14,502 nt of DNA from NCBI GenBank assembly GCA_944391365.1, contig CALXTH010000112.1, forward strand, positions 1 through 14,502, read 5' to 3'. The stretch is from an uncultured Alphaproteobacteria bacterium. GTDB lineage: Bacteria > Pseudomonadota > Alphaproteobacteria > RF32 > CAG-239. Under the pieces are notes generated by a model, which was not told where the DNA came from, made no database searches, and worked only from the letters and a program-made list of their open reading frames with translations. Position numbers and translations under genes: made by a program. Below are positions 7,528-14,201 of the stretch, piece after piece. Each line of letters begins with the position of its first letter. The first letter of the stretch is position 1.

Positions 7528-7971
7528 ATGCAGAAAAGAAAGCTTTTAGTCAGTACGCCCGCAGAGGCCTTGAAGGTAATGACGGGAATGTTGAGTGCCA
7601 ACATGATTGATAATGAGTTGGTTACAATTGCCGGGGAATGTGATGAAAACGGCAAAGAAATTCCGGATATTCAGCAATATCATGTTCGGCTTGGATGGTT
7701 GAACCGCGGTGATGATGACCTGATCGGTTGCCCTTGTTTTGCCTGTGATTTTGATGGAATGCTGCCAACCGGGGATCTTATAAAAGCGGTGGTTTATGTG
7801 AAAGTTTTTGCTACGAAAACTTTGCATATGTGTCGGATGCACAGGCTTGATGATGCTGTCGATTTCAGAGAAATCAAAGACGGGGAAAAGTTTGATATGC
7901 ATGATGCGCAGGAACGTTTCCCGGATGAGGTTTATCTTTATCAAGGTGGTCAAATTTCTCTTATCGGTTAG
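7528..7971 (+). CDS. Hypothetical cytosolic protein (147 aa)
   Basis: I do not recognise a family. The protein begins MQKRKLLVSTPAEALKVM, has no signal peptide with this start, and is acidic overall. A compact motif G-C-P-C-F-A-C-D-F-D-G near the middle, plus C-R-M-H later, could bind a metal or be redox-active. The C-terminal part carries several Asp/His pairs. The frame is open much further upstream, but only across the preceding gene and terminator. An ATG at 7474 would add a hydrophobic segment (NAVFFIINVIILYYFF); it sits inside the predicted -10 and reflects T-rich spacer, although a membrane-anchored longer form cannot be excluded. Neither start has a clear Shine-Dalgarno. A strong terminator follows, making this a single-gene unit. 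Confidence 0.6.
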   Translation: MQKRKLLVSTPAEALKVMTGMLSANMIDNELVTIAGECDENGKEIPDIQQYHVRLGWLNRGDDDLIGCPCFACDFDGMLPTGDLIKAVVYVKVFATKTLHMCRMHRLDDAVDFREIKDGEKFDMHDAQERFPDEVYLYQGGQISLIG

Positions 7972-7979
7972 GCTTTTTT

Positions 7980-8015
7980 ATCTCTATAGGCTTCGGCTTA
8001 TAGAGATTTTTTTTT
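7980..8015 (+). terminator. Intrinsic terminator with UUCG tetraloop
   Basis: A 12-bp stem (7980-7991 with 7996-8007, one G-T pair) is closed by the extra-stable TTCG loop (7992-7995) and followed by an eight-T run (8008-8015). It starts 8 nt after the upstream stop codon. Confidence 0.92.
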
Positions 8016-8038
8016 GTTCAATTATGTTAAATAAGTTC

Positions 8039-8067
8039 TTGACTATGAATTGAGATTATTTTATTTT
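8039..8067 (+). promoter_or_regulatory. Promoter of the tRNA gene
   Basis: TTGACT (8039-8044), 17 nt, TATTTT (8062-8067). The sequence after the -10 is GC-rich (AGGGGCG), as at stringently controlled stable-RNA promoters. The predicted start near 8074 is 15 nt before the mature tRNA. Confidence 0.6.
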
Positions 8068-8088
8068 AGGGGCGTTGCGGGTAAGGAC

Positions 8089-8165
8089 GGGCCCTTAGCT
8101 CAGTTGGTTAGAGCCGGCCGCTCATAACGGTCTGGTCGTTGGTTCGAGTCCATCAGGGCCCACCA
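8089..8165 (+). tRNA. tRNA with CAU anticodon, probably tRNA-Ile2 (lysidine type)
   Basis: A full 77-nt cloverleaf. Acceptor GGGCCCT pairs with AGGGCCC, the D stem is GCTC/GAGC, and the anticodon stem is GGCCG/CGGTC around loop CTCATAA with anticodon CAT at 8123-8125. The variable loop is TGGTC, the T loop TTCGAGT, the discriminator A, and CCA is encoded. CAU could mean Met, but the C-rich acceptor (C4-G69, C5-G68, C6-G67) and the body sequence resemble E. coli tRNA-Ile2, whose C34 is changed to lysidine by TilS so that it reads AUA. Elongator tRNA-Met has a different acceptor, and this is not an initiator (its 1-72 pair is intact). The T stem has one T-T mismatch (8139 with 8153). It is a single gene with its own promoter and terminator. 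Confidence 0.93.
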
Positions 8166-8170
8166 TAGTT

Positions 8171-8197
8171 AACAGCTCCTATTACGGGGCTGTTTTT
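8171..8197 (+). terminator. Intrinsic terminator of the tRNA gene
   Basis: AACAGCTCC (8171-8179) pairs with GGGGCTGTT (8186-8194) through one T-G pair, with a 6-nt loop and a T-run to 8197. It starts 5 nt after the encoded CCA. Confidence 0.88.
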
Positions 8198-8251
8198 CTT
8201 TTATAGATCAAACATGTGATCGAATACGGATGCTGAATAACCGGAAAAAGG

Positions 8252-8280
8252 TTGTATTTTATAGCTGGTAATTGTATTAT
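8252..8280 (+). promoter_or_regulatory. Promoter for the P-loop NTPase gene
   Basis: TTGTAT (8252-8257), 17 nt, TATTAT (8275-8280). The predicted start near 8287 leaves a leader of about 25 nt. Confidence 0.5.
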
Positions 8281-8311
8281 TTTTTATATTTTTTTATGAT
8301 AAGGGATTGGA

Positions 8312-8845
8312 ATGAAAAGTATAATCTTTATTGGCGGAGTTCATGGAGCCGGGAAAAATTTTTTATTGGAGCGTATCAAATCGGACATTCCTTTTATCCG
8401 TTTAACAGCCAGTGATGTTTTAAAGTGGCAGGAGATTAGTGATAACCCAGATAAAAAATTGGTAAATTCTATTACAAATACTCAAGATATATTGGTCAAA
8501 AACTTGAAAAAAACAGTAAAGGAAGGGCAAAACTATCTTTTAGACGGGCATTTTACTTTATTGAATAAATTGGGAGAAATAGAAAAAGTTCCAATGGATA
8601 CTTTTATGCAGATTGCCCCTAAAGCTTTAATCGTTAAAACTTCTGCGCCAGACATCATATTGCAGCGTCTTAAAAATCGAGATAATCAAATTTGGGATTT
8701 GGATAAAATATCAGAGATGCAAAAACAAGAATTAGGATATGCCCGATTAATAGCTATAAAATTGAATGTTCCGTTTTATCAATTGGAAGATAATCAGGAA
8801 AATATTTTAGAAGAAATTCTTCAGAAGGAGTTTATAAATGCCTGA
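8312..8845 (+). CDS. P-loop NTPase, adenylate-kinase-like (177 aa)
   Basis: Small nucleotide-binding protein of the AAA/NMP-kinase-like type. Walker A is G9-V-H-G-A-G-K15-N16, with Asn where Ser/Thr is usual and where adenylate kinases carry Gly. LLDGH (Asp78, His80) is the Walker-B-like strand. R-L-K-N-R-D at 119-124 fits a kinase lid, and the helix with KQELGYAR follows. The order and length resemble a family of short bacterial 'AAA family ATPases' whose substrate is unknown. ATG 8312 has AAGGGA upstream. Base composition is clearly more AT-rich than dnaG/rpoD. An ASCH gene follows after 57 nt in the same direction, so the two may form a unit. A nucleotide or nucleoside kinase is the likeliest activity; an RNA 5'-kinase cannot be excluded. 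Confidence 0.7.
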   Translation: MKSIIFIGGVHGAGKNFLLERIKSDIPFIRLTASDVLKWQEISDNPDKKLVNSITNTQDILVKNLKKTVKEGQNYLLDGHFTLLNKLGEIEKVPMDTFMQIAPKALIVKTSAPDIILQRLKNRDNQIWDLDKISEMQKQELGYARLIAIKLNVPFYQLEDNQENILEEILQKEFINA

Positions 8846-8902
8846 TTATTTTCCGGTTTACATAAAAAATTGACTTTTACATCTTTATAAAAGGGAAAGC
8901 CG

Positions 8903-9277
8903 ATGAGAGTTTTATTGTCGATTAAACCTGAATTTGTTGAAAAAATATTCTCTGGTGAAAAACTTTATGAATATCGTAAAATTATATTTAAGAGTAAAGA
9001 TGTGAGCTCGGTTGTTATATACTCGACGATGCCGGTTGGTAAAATAGTCGGTGAATTTAAATTTAAAAAAATTCATATTGATAGTCCCGAGATAATTTGG
9101 AACGAAACCAAACAGCATTCAGGAATATCTAAAAAATTCTTTTTTGATTATTTTAAGAACAGGTCTGAAGCCTATGCTATTGAGATTGAGAAAGTTATAA
9201 AATATACGGAACCTTTGGATCCTCATACTATCTTTCCCAAATTTACCCCACCCCAGTCTTTTTGTTATCTGGATTAA
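8903..9277 (+). CDS. ASCH-domain protein (124 aa)
   Basis: A single-domain ASCH protein (PUA-like fold). The N-terminus MRVLLSIKPEFVEKIFSGEK is characteristic, and the signature G-x-K-x-x-E-x-R is complete at Gly18, Lys20, Glu23 and Arg25. The strand VVIYSTMPVGKIVGEFKF and the helix YFKNRSEAYAIEI complete the small barrel, and the protein ends soon after PPQSFCYL. ASCH proteins are thought to bind RNA; some members are RNases or act on modified nucleosides (E. coli YqfB hydrolyses N4-acetylcytidine). Which applies here is unknown. The start has AAGGGA about 8 nt upstream. It is AT-rich like its upstream neighbour and shares its direction. No helix-turn-helix extension is present. Confidence 0.78.
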   Translation: MRVLLSIKPEFVEKIFSGEKLYEYRKIIFKSKDVSSVVIYSTMPVGKIVGEFKFKKIHIDSPEIIWNETKQHSGISKKFFFDYFKNRSEAYAIEIEKVIKYTEPLDPHTIFPKFTPPQSFCYLD

Positions 9278-9358
9278 TTTTTTTACAAACCTGCTTTGAC
9301 ATAATATGATTTCTTCGGTATTTGTTGACGGCGTTTCATTTTGACCGGTGCGGTGGTC

Positions 9359-9387
9359 TTGAAAAATAAATAATATGTGTGTAAAAT
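9359..9387 (+). promoter_or_regulatory. Promoter for rtcB
   Basis: TTGAAA (9359-9364), 17 nt, TAAAAT (9382-9387); each box has one mismatch to consensus. The predicted start near 9394 is about 27 nt before the rtcB ATG. No RtcR-type sigma-54 site (GG-N10-GC with an activator gene) is evident. Confidence 0.6.
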
Positions 9388-9420
9388 GGGGGAAATTTTT
9401 TTTATGAGGTATTGTAAAAA

Positions 9421-10650
9421 ATGATAGAGATACAAGGTCAAAATAACACTGCAAAGGTTTTTACCGAGGTTATGGACGACATTTCCAGGGAACAGATTAA
9501 AACCTTATGTGATCAGGAATTTGTTAAAAACAGCCAAATCCGCATTATGCCGGATGTGCATGCCGGTGCCGGTTGCACAATCGGCACGACAATGACTATA
9601 AAAGACAAAGTTGTTCCAAACCTTGTCGGGGTGGATATCGGGTGTGGTATGGCCACTTATATTTTACAGGAAAAAGATATAGATCTCAAAAAACTTGATG
9701 AGTTTATTTATGCCGCTATTCCTGCCGGTATGAATATTCGAGAAACACCACATGAGTATATTGAAAATATTGAGCTGGATGATTTGTGCTGTATCAGCCA
9801 AATTAACAAACATCGAGCCATTCACAGCATGGGGACACTCGGTGGCGGTAATCACTTTATTGAAGTTGATCGCGATGATGACGGGAATATTTATCTGGTG
9901 GTCCATTCCGGCAGTCGTTACCTGGGTAAACAGGTGGCTGAATATTATCAGGAGGAGGCATATAAACATCTGAACAATAATTCAGGTTTTCAGCTTGAGG
10001 AGACAATTGCCCGCTTGAAACAAGAGGGGCGTCAGGCAGAAATTCAAAGCATGATTAAGGCTTTGAAAGCTCAGGTTGTTACAAATATTCCGAAATCATT
10101 GGCTTATTTGGAAGGTAAACTTTTTGATAATTACATTCATGATATGAAAATTGTACAAAAGTATGCTGTTTATAATCGTAAAGCTATGGCGGAAAGTATG
10201 ATTGAGGCTCTGGGGTTGCATATTTCCGAGACTTTTGTGACTATTCACAATTATATTGATACGGATGCCATGATTTTGCGTAAAGGTTCAGTATCCGCAA
10301 AAGACGGTGAAAAGATACTTATTCCGATAAATATGCGTGACGGGAGTTTGATTTGTGTCGGCAAAGGCAATCCGGACTGGAATTATTCTGCGCCGCATGG
10401 TGCCGGTCGTTTGTATAGCCGCATGCAGGCAAAGAAGAACTTTAATGTTGAAGAGTTTAAGCAATCTATGGAGGGTATTTATACGACTTCTATTAATGAA
10501 GATACTCTGGATGAATGTCCGATGGCCTATAAAAATATGGATGATATTGTTAAAAACATTACGCCAACGGTTGAAATTATAAAGATTATCAAGCCAATTT
10601 ATAACTTTAAGGCTGGTGAAACAACGAATTTTGAGAAGAAAAAAGCATAA
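9421..10650 (+). CDS. rtcB: RtcB-family RNA ligase (409 aa)
   Basis: GTP- and Mn-dependent ligase joining RNA 2',3'-cyclic phosphate or 3'-phosphate ends to 5'-OH ends, used in tRNA splicing or in healing RNase-cut RNA. The active site is complete: PDVHAGAGCTIG, then GVDIGCGM (Asp72, Cys75), GGGNHFIE (His145), VVHSGSR (His162), His276 in TIHNY, and APHGAGR with His326 as the residue that carries GMP. Spacing matches the E. coli enzyme (168/185/281/337), which has almost the same length. Downstream come RMQAKKNF and DECPMAYKNMDDI. The start has GAGG at about 10 nt. No RtcA cyclase, RtcR activator, archease or PrfH lies next to it; instead it is flanked by an ASCH gene and a small acidic gene that is probably co-transcribed. 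Confidence 0.95.
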   Translation: MIEIQGQNNTAKVFTEVMDDISREQIKTLCDQEFVKNSQIRIMPDVHAGAGCTIGTTMTIKDKVVPNLVGVDIGCGMATYILQEKDIDLKKLDEFIYAAIPAGMNIRETPHEYIENIELDDLCCISQINKHRAIHSMGTLGGGNHFIEVDRDDDGNIYLVVHSGSRYLGKQVAEYYQEEAYKHLNNNSGFQLEETIARLKQEGRQAEIQSMIKALKAQVVTNIPKSLAYLEGKLFDNYIHDMKIVQKYAVYNRKAMAESMIEALGLHISETFVTIHNYIDTDAMILRKGSVSAKDGEKILIPINMRDGSLICVGKGNPDWNYSAPHGAGRLYSRMQAKKNFNVEEFKQSMEGIYTTSINEDTLDECPMAYKNMDDIVKNITPTVEIIKIIKPIYNFKAGETTNFEKKKA

Positions 10651-10694
10651 ACACAGCAACTACTGCGCTATGATGTAAAATGAGGAGAATAATT

Positions 10695-11162
10695 ATGGAC
10701 AAGAAATATGATACTTTTGATTATGAGATTAAGCGTATCGTATACCAAGATAGTTATACGTCAGGTGGTGATGTATTGCGGTGTGTTTTTATAATAAACG
10801 GAGAAGACATAATGGAGATTGTCAAGGAAGCTTTAAAAGGGGCAGGATATTTTCATCATACAACTCTGCATGATTTGCGGGCATTTGATCTTGGTGATGA
10901 TTCCTATGAACCTGGCAGAATTCATCCGTTAATTTGTTCTTGCGATGAGTTAGGGTGTGCTAATATTACCGTCAGGGTAACTGAAAATGAAGATGGTGTT
11001 ATATGGGATAATTTCTGTGAAGGTGATGCCATGTTAGATGTTGAAGACGAAGAAGACTGTGATATTGAAGATTTGAAACTTTCGTTTGTATTTGAAAAGA
11101 ATGACTATAAACAGAAAATGGAGGAAATAAAGAAATTTGCACGTGCATTATGTGTTAGATAA
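10695..11162 (+). CDS. Small acidic protein with CSC-x3-GC motif (155 aa)
   Basis: Unrecognised at family level. The track of residues is strongly acidic, with runs such as DVEDEEDCDIEDL in the C-terminal third. The centre has I-C-S-C-D-E-L-G-C followed after about 15 residues by V-I-W-D-N-F. A C-S-C-x-E-x-G-C motif followed by V-x-W-x-x-F occurs in small uncharacterised bacterial proteins I recall, and could bind a metal. An ATG at 10680 is in frame, but AGGAG at 10683-10687 lies 7 nt before ATG 10695, so 10695 is chosen. It starts 44 nt after rtcB with no terminator between, so it is probably in the rtcB transcript and may be an accessory of the ligase. Function is unknown. Confidence 0.7.
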   Translation: MDKKYDTFDYEIKRIVYQDSYTSGGDVLRCVFIINGEDIMEIVKEALKGAGYFHHTTLHDLRAFDLGDDSYEPGRIHPLICSCDELGCANITVRVTENEDGVIWDNFCEGDAMLDVEDEEDCDIEDLKLSFVFEKNDYKQKMEEIKKFARALCVR

Positions 11163-11332
11163 AGCAGAAATGTAAATATGGTAAATCTGATTATTGGAGT
11201 TGTTTTTCTGTTGAAAATCAAGTAATTGTTAGCCAAAATAGTTCTTTATTATATTTTTGTACAATATATTAACATTCTATATCAATCAATATTTACTTTT
11301 TATTGTAAGTGAGTTATGTTTTCCCTTATGAC

Positions 11333-11338
11333 AGGGAG
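11333..11338 (+). promoter_or_regulatory. Ribosome binding site that sets the sulfatase-family start
   Basis: AGGGAG lies 7 nt before the ATG at 11346. The two earlier in-frame ATGs (11316 and 11328) have no comparable site. Confidence 0.55.
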
Positions 11339-11345
11339 ATACGGA

Positions 11346-13112
11346 ATGGTATATAATAAGATATATAATAAACCAACGATTGTTATTGCTTTTTTTCTTT
11401 ATCTGGCTTCAGCTTTTATTGCAATGGATGTCAACAGATATGGTTTTAAAGTTGGTTTGGTTGAGGGAATATTTCTTTTTATAGAATTCTTTTTTCTCAG
11501 TCTTGTGTTGTTTTATTTTCAGAATAGAAAAAAGTTATATTGGTTTTATCTTTTTTTTGTCGTGATTGGTTGTATTTTAACGGTTCAATATCTGGCGTTA
11601 AAAAATTCCCGGGAATTTATTTCTATACTTGCTTTGGAAAATACAGGCCGGATACATGAGGTTATGTCGTCAAAAGTGTTGAGCCGGGTGATTGTCCGAT
11701 TTTCTGTTCTTTTAGTCTTTTTGGGCGTTTTAATTCATTCTCCCGTTCGTCAAATGAGAATCAGGCCGGTTATTTTTATTCTTTCCGTTTGTTTATATTT
11801 TGCCGCAAATGCGACATCATTGCATTTGTTGTATGAGCATAACAAAACGCCGTTGTATTCTTTTGTCGATACATTTTATGTTTACAAAAGTTCTTCTGTC
11901 GGAAGTCCTGTCGTCAATGAATTTAAAGGGAATCCTTATTTCTATTTTAATGAAAATTCGGAATTTCCGTTTCAAAAGAATGAGGTTTATGGCAAAGGTG
12001 CCGAATTTATTCCAGAGACGTCTGTTCCGTTGAATGTTATTACGATTTTTACGGAAGGGGCTTCCAGCAGGATGTATCATTGTTATGGCGGAAAATTTAG
12101 CGATTTAACACCCCATATAGACCGGTTTGCCGCAGATTCCATGGTGGTCAAAAATTATTATAATCATACTGCGGCAACTTATCGGGGAATTCCGGGGCAG
12201 CTGACATCGACATATCCTTATTATGGTTGGAATGAAAATCCGGAACAAACGGCTCAGACCAATTATATCGGAATTCCGGATATTTTGAGGAAAAAGGGGT
12301 ATGAAACAATATTTTTTCATCCTCATCATGAAAAGGATGTTCTTGCCGATATTTTGAAAAAGTTGAATTTTGATAAAGTTTTTTCGGCGCAGCAGATTGT
12401 GTCTGATCTTTTGAAAAGGGATGAAAAAGGTCAGGAGGATTCTGTTCGGGATGAGGTTTTGTTTGAGGGGATAATGGCTTATTTAAAGGCACGCAAGTCT
12501 TCGCAGCCGTTTTATATCGGGGTATATAATGTTGAGACTCATGCTTTTATGGATACGGCTGAGGACGGGATAAAATATAAAAACGGAAAAAACAGTGTTT
12601 TAAATAATATTCATAATTTTGATATTCAGTTTGGAAAATTTTATGATTTTTTGAAAAAAAATGGTTATTTGGAAAATACAATTGTCATTTTGACAGCGGA
12701 TCATGCCCATTTTTATGAACCGAAATATCTGGAGCTTCAGGATGAAACTTATCAAAAAGTTTTTGTTGATGCTATTCCGTTGATTATCAAAACGCCTTTT
12801 GAAAAGGCTCCCAAAGTTTATGATGCGCAGTATCGGACTTCTATAGACTATGCTCCGACGTTGCTGAATTTGCTGAATATAAATGATGCAGCAAACAGTT
12901 TTTTGGGGCACTCTATTTTTGATGAGAACAGTATGCACATGGGGTTGGCTTCTTTCAGCAAATTGAATTATATTATTAAAGGCGGACGGGTATATGAGTA
13001 TTCAGATTTGGAAATGTCTGAAAAATCAAAAGCCAGGCAATATTTGTCATATGTCAAAACATTTTATCAATATGAGTTGAAAAACAAAGTCTTTCAGGAG
13101 GCGATTGATTAG
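11346..13112 (+). CDS. Membrane sulfatase-fold phosphotransferase, LtaS/EptA-like (588 aa)
   Basis: Inner-membrane enzyme of the alkaline phosphatase superfamily with its catalytic domain outside. About five hydrophobic segments come first (residues roughly 10-28, 38-58, 65-84, 115-132 and 140-158), then a soluble domain from about 225. Counting from this start, metal and catalytic residues are Glu237 in IFTEGASS, Thr278 in NHTAATYRGIP as the likely nucleophile, His399 in VETHAF, and Asp452-His453 in TADHAHF. Such enzymes move phosphoethanolamine or phosphoglycerol from lipids to lipid A, glycans or polymers. The A-T-x3-I/V-P pattern leans to the EptA type, but the substrate cannot be told. 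The start at 11346 is preferred over 11316 because of AGGGAG 7 nt upstream. It stands alone, converging on lysR. Confidence 0.85.
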   Translation: MVYNKIYNKPTIVIAFFLYLASAFIAMDVNRYGFKVGLVEGIFLFIEFFFLSLVLFYFQNRKKLYWFYLFFVVIGCILTVQYLALKNSREFISILALENTGRIHEVMSSKVLSRVIVRFSVLLVFLGVLIHSPVRQMRIRPVIFILSVCLYFAANATSLHLLYEHNKTPLYSFVDTFYVYKSSSVGSPVVNEFKGNPYFYFNENSEFPFQKNEVYGKGAEFIPETSVPLNVITIFTEGASSRMYHCYGGKFSDLTPHIDRFAADSMVVKNYYNHTAATYRGIPGQLTSTYPYYGWNENPEQTAQTNYIGIPDILRKKGYETIFFHPHHEKDVLADILKKLNFDKVFSAQQIVSDLLKRDEKGQEDSVRDEVLFEGIMAYLKARKSSQPFYIGVYNVETHAFMDTAEDGIKYKNGKNSVLNNIHNFDIQFGKFYDFLKKNGYLENTIVILTADHAHFYEPKYLELQDETYQKVFVDAIPLIIKTPFEKAPKVYDAQYRTSIDYAPTLLNLLNINDAANSFLGHSIFDENSMHMGLASFSKLNYIIKGGRVYEYSDLEMSEKSKARQYLSYVKTFYQYELKNKVFQEAID

Positions 13113-13215
13113 AGAACAGAGCAGGGCGGGGCGATTGTTGTTCTGTTGTCCCGGAGAAGTTTTTTGTGTTTCTTATCTTTCTGGTTTTGCCCTGAGTTTT
13201 ATTTATATTGTGCCT

Positions 13216-14088
13216 TCAGCTGTTATGACTTAATTTTTCCACCCAAGCCAAAAGTGGTGAAAGGTATTTCCGGTTGCTTTTGAGATAAGAAAGATAATAT
13301 GTTGCTTTTAACCCTTCGTCTTCCAGCGGAATTATGATACGATCGGTACCGTCATTACGATAATTGCGGACAAGTTTGGTGGTCAAACACAGCAGGTTAT
13401 TGTTTTCAAGAAGCTGGCGAAAAACAAAATAGTCGTTATAGGTTTTCATTCCGAAATTTTGGGTAAGCCGGTCGATAAAAGGTTGTATTTTCCGGACGAA
13501 AGCGCCGTCACCGGAATAATTTATTAATTGCAGATTTTGTTCGTTTTGCAAGCAAATGCTTTTTCTTTTGGTCAAAGGGTGTCCGGATGGTACTGACAAC
13601 ATTAATTCTTCTTCGGCAAACGGGATGGTGATGATGTTTTCGTCTTGAGGTTTGTTTATAGAGATGATGGCGTCGTATCGGTGTGTCAGCAGTAATTTCT
13701 CCAAATTGTTTTCATCCGGCAGTAAAGCTGATGTTATATTCATATCAGGATTGGCTTTTTGCAGCAGCGGTACGGAAAAACGCATTGGTCCCGGATCGCA
13801 AAATCCTAGTGGTAATATATTGTTTTTACAGATAAATTTATCGAAAGTGTTTTTCATCTCATCAATTTTGGCCAATATGGCTTCAGTATAAGTCAAAGCC
13901 AGTCGTCCGGTATCGTTTAAGCATATTTTATTTTTTGAGCGTTCAAACAGAGGAATGCCGAGCTCTTCTTCCAGTTTTTTTATTGCTGTACTTAATGCCG
14001 GTTGTGATATGTGCAGTTTTTCTGCGGCTCCAGACATATTATTACACTCGGCAACGGCTTGAAAATAACGTAATTGGGATAGTTCCAT
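13216..14088 (-). CDS. LysR-family transcriptional regulator (290 aa)
   Basis: The N-terminal winged helix-turn-helix spans about 1-60: MELSQLRYFQAVAECNNMSGAAEKLHISQPALSTAIKK is classic, with LEEELGIPLFERS next. A linker helix (about 60-88) follows, then the periplasmic-binding-protein-like effector domain (about 90-290), including FAEEELMLSVPSGHPL. The length is normal. It is divergent from an exported carboxymuconolactone-decarboxylase-family gene with a 113-nt gap, the usual arrangement for a LysR protein and its target. A perfect palindrome at 14101-14119 lies 12 nt upstream of its own start codon, so it probably also represses itself. The effector is unknown; control of a redox or detoxification operon is a reasonable inference. 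The Shine-Dalgarno is weak. Confidence 0.92.
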   Translation of the reverse strand: MELSQLRYFQAVAECNNMSGAAEKLHISQPALSTAIKKLEEELGIPLFERSKNKICLNDTGRLALTYTEAILAKIDEMKNTFDKFICKNNILPLGFCDPGPMRFSVPLLQKANPDMNITSALLPDENNLEKLLLTHRYDAIISINKPQDENIITIPFAEEELMLSVPSGHPLTKRKSICLQNEQNLQLINYSGDGAFVRKIQPFIDRLTQNFGMKTYNDYFVFRQLLENNNLLCLTTKLVRNYRNDGTDRIIIPLEDEGLKATYYLSYLKSNRKYLSPLLAWVEKLSHNS

Positions 14089-14100
14089 TTTTTAGTCTTT

Positions 14101-14119
14101 CTATAAATTTTATTTATAG
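14101..14119. promoter_or_regulatory. LysR-type operator (T-N11-A palindrome)
   Basis: CTATAAAT, centre TTT, ATTTATAG is a perfect inverted repeat with 8-bp arms. T14104 and A14116 give the T-N11-A signature. Its centre (14110) is about 64 nt before the predicted start of the rightward transcript (near 14174), the standard position of the recognition site for LysR activators. Confidence 0.65.
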
Positions 14120-14137
14120 CCTGATAACAAAACAGTA

Positions 14138-14167
14138 TTGTACTTTTTGTAGAACGTCAACTATAAT
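14138..14167 (+). promoter_or_regulatory. Rightward promoter of the carboxymuconolactone-decarboxylase-family gene
   Basis: TTGTAC (14138-14143), 18 nt, perfect TATAAT (14162-14167). The predicted start is near 14174, 28 nt before the ATG. The 18-nt spacer and imperfect -35 suit an activator-dependent promoter. Confidence 0.6.
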
Positions 14168-14201
14168 AATGCCATATTTAAACAGATTTGGGAGGATGTG
14201 A

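Noticed and set aside
8206..8221. Inverted repeat GATCA-N6-TGATC after the tRNA terminator
   Set aside because: Five-base arms are too short to support an operator without other copies.
13113..13215. Shared terminator between the convergent sulfatase-family and lysR genes
   Set aside because: AGAACA/TGTTCT (13113-13118, 13139-13144) and CAGGGC/GCCCTG (13122-13127, 13189-13194) pair only over long loops without T-runs.
13935..14201. Plus-strand ORF of 88 codons across the lysR start and the intergenic region
   Set aside because: Antisense to the lysR DNA-binding domain and crosses the operator and promoter; no ribosome binding site.
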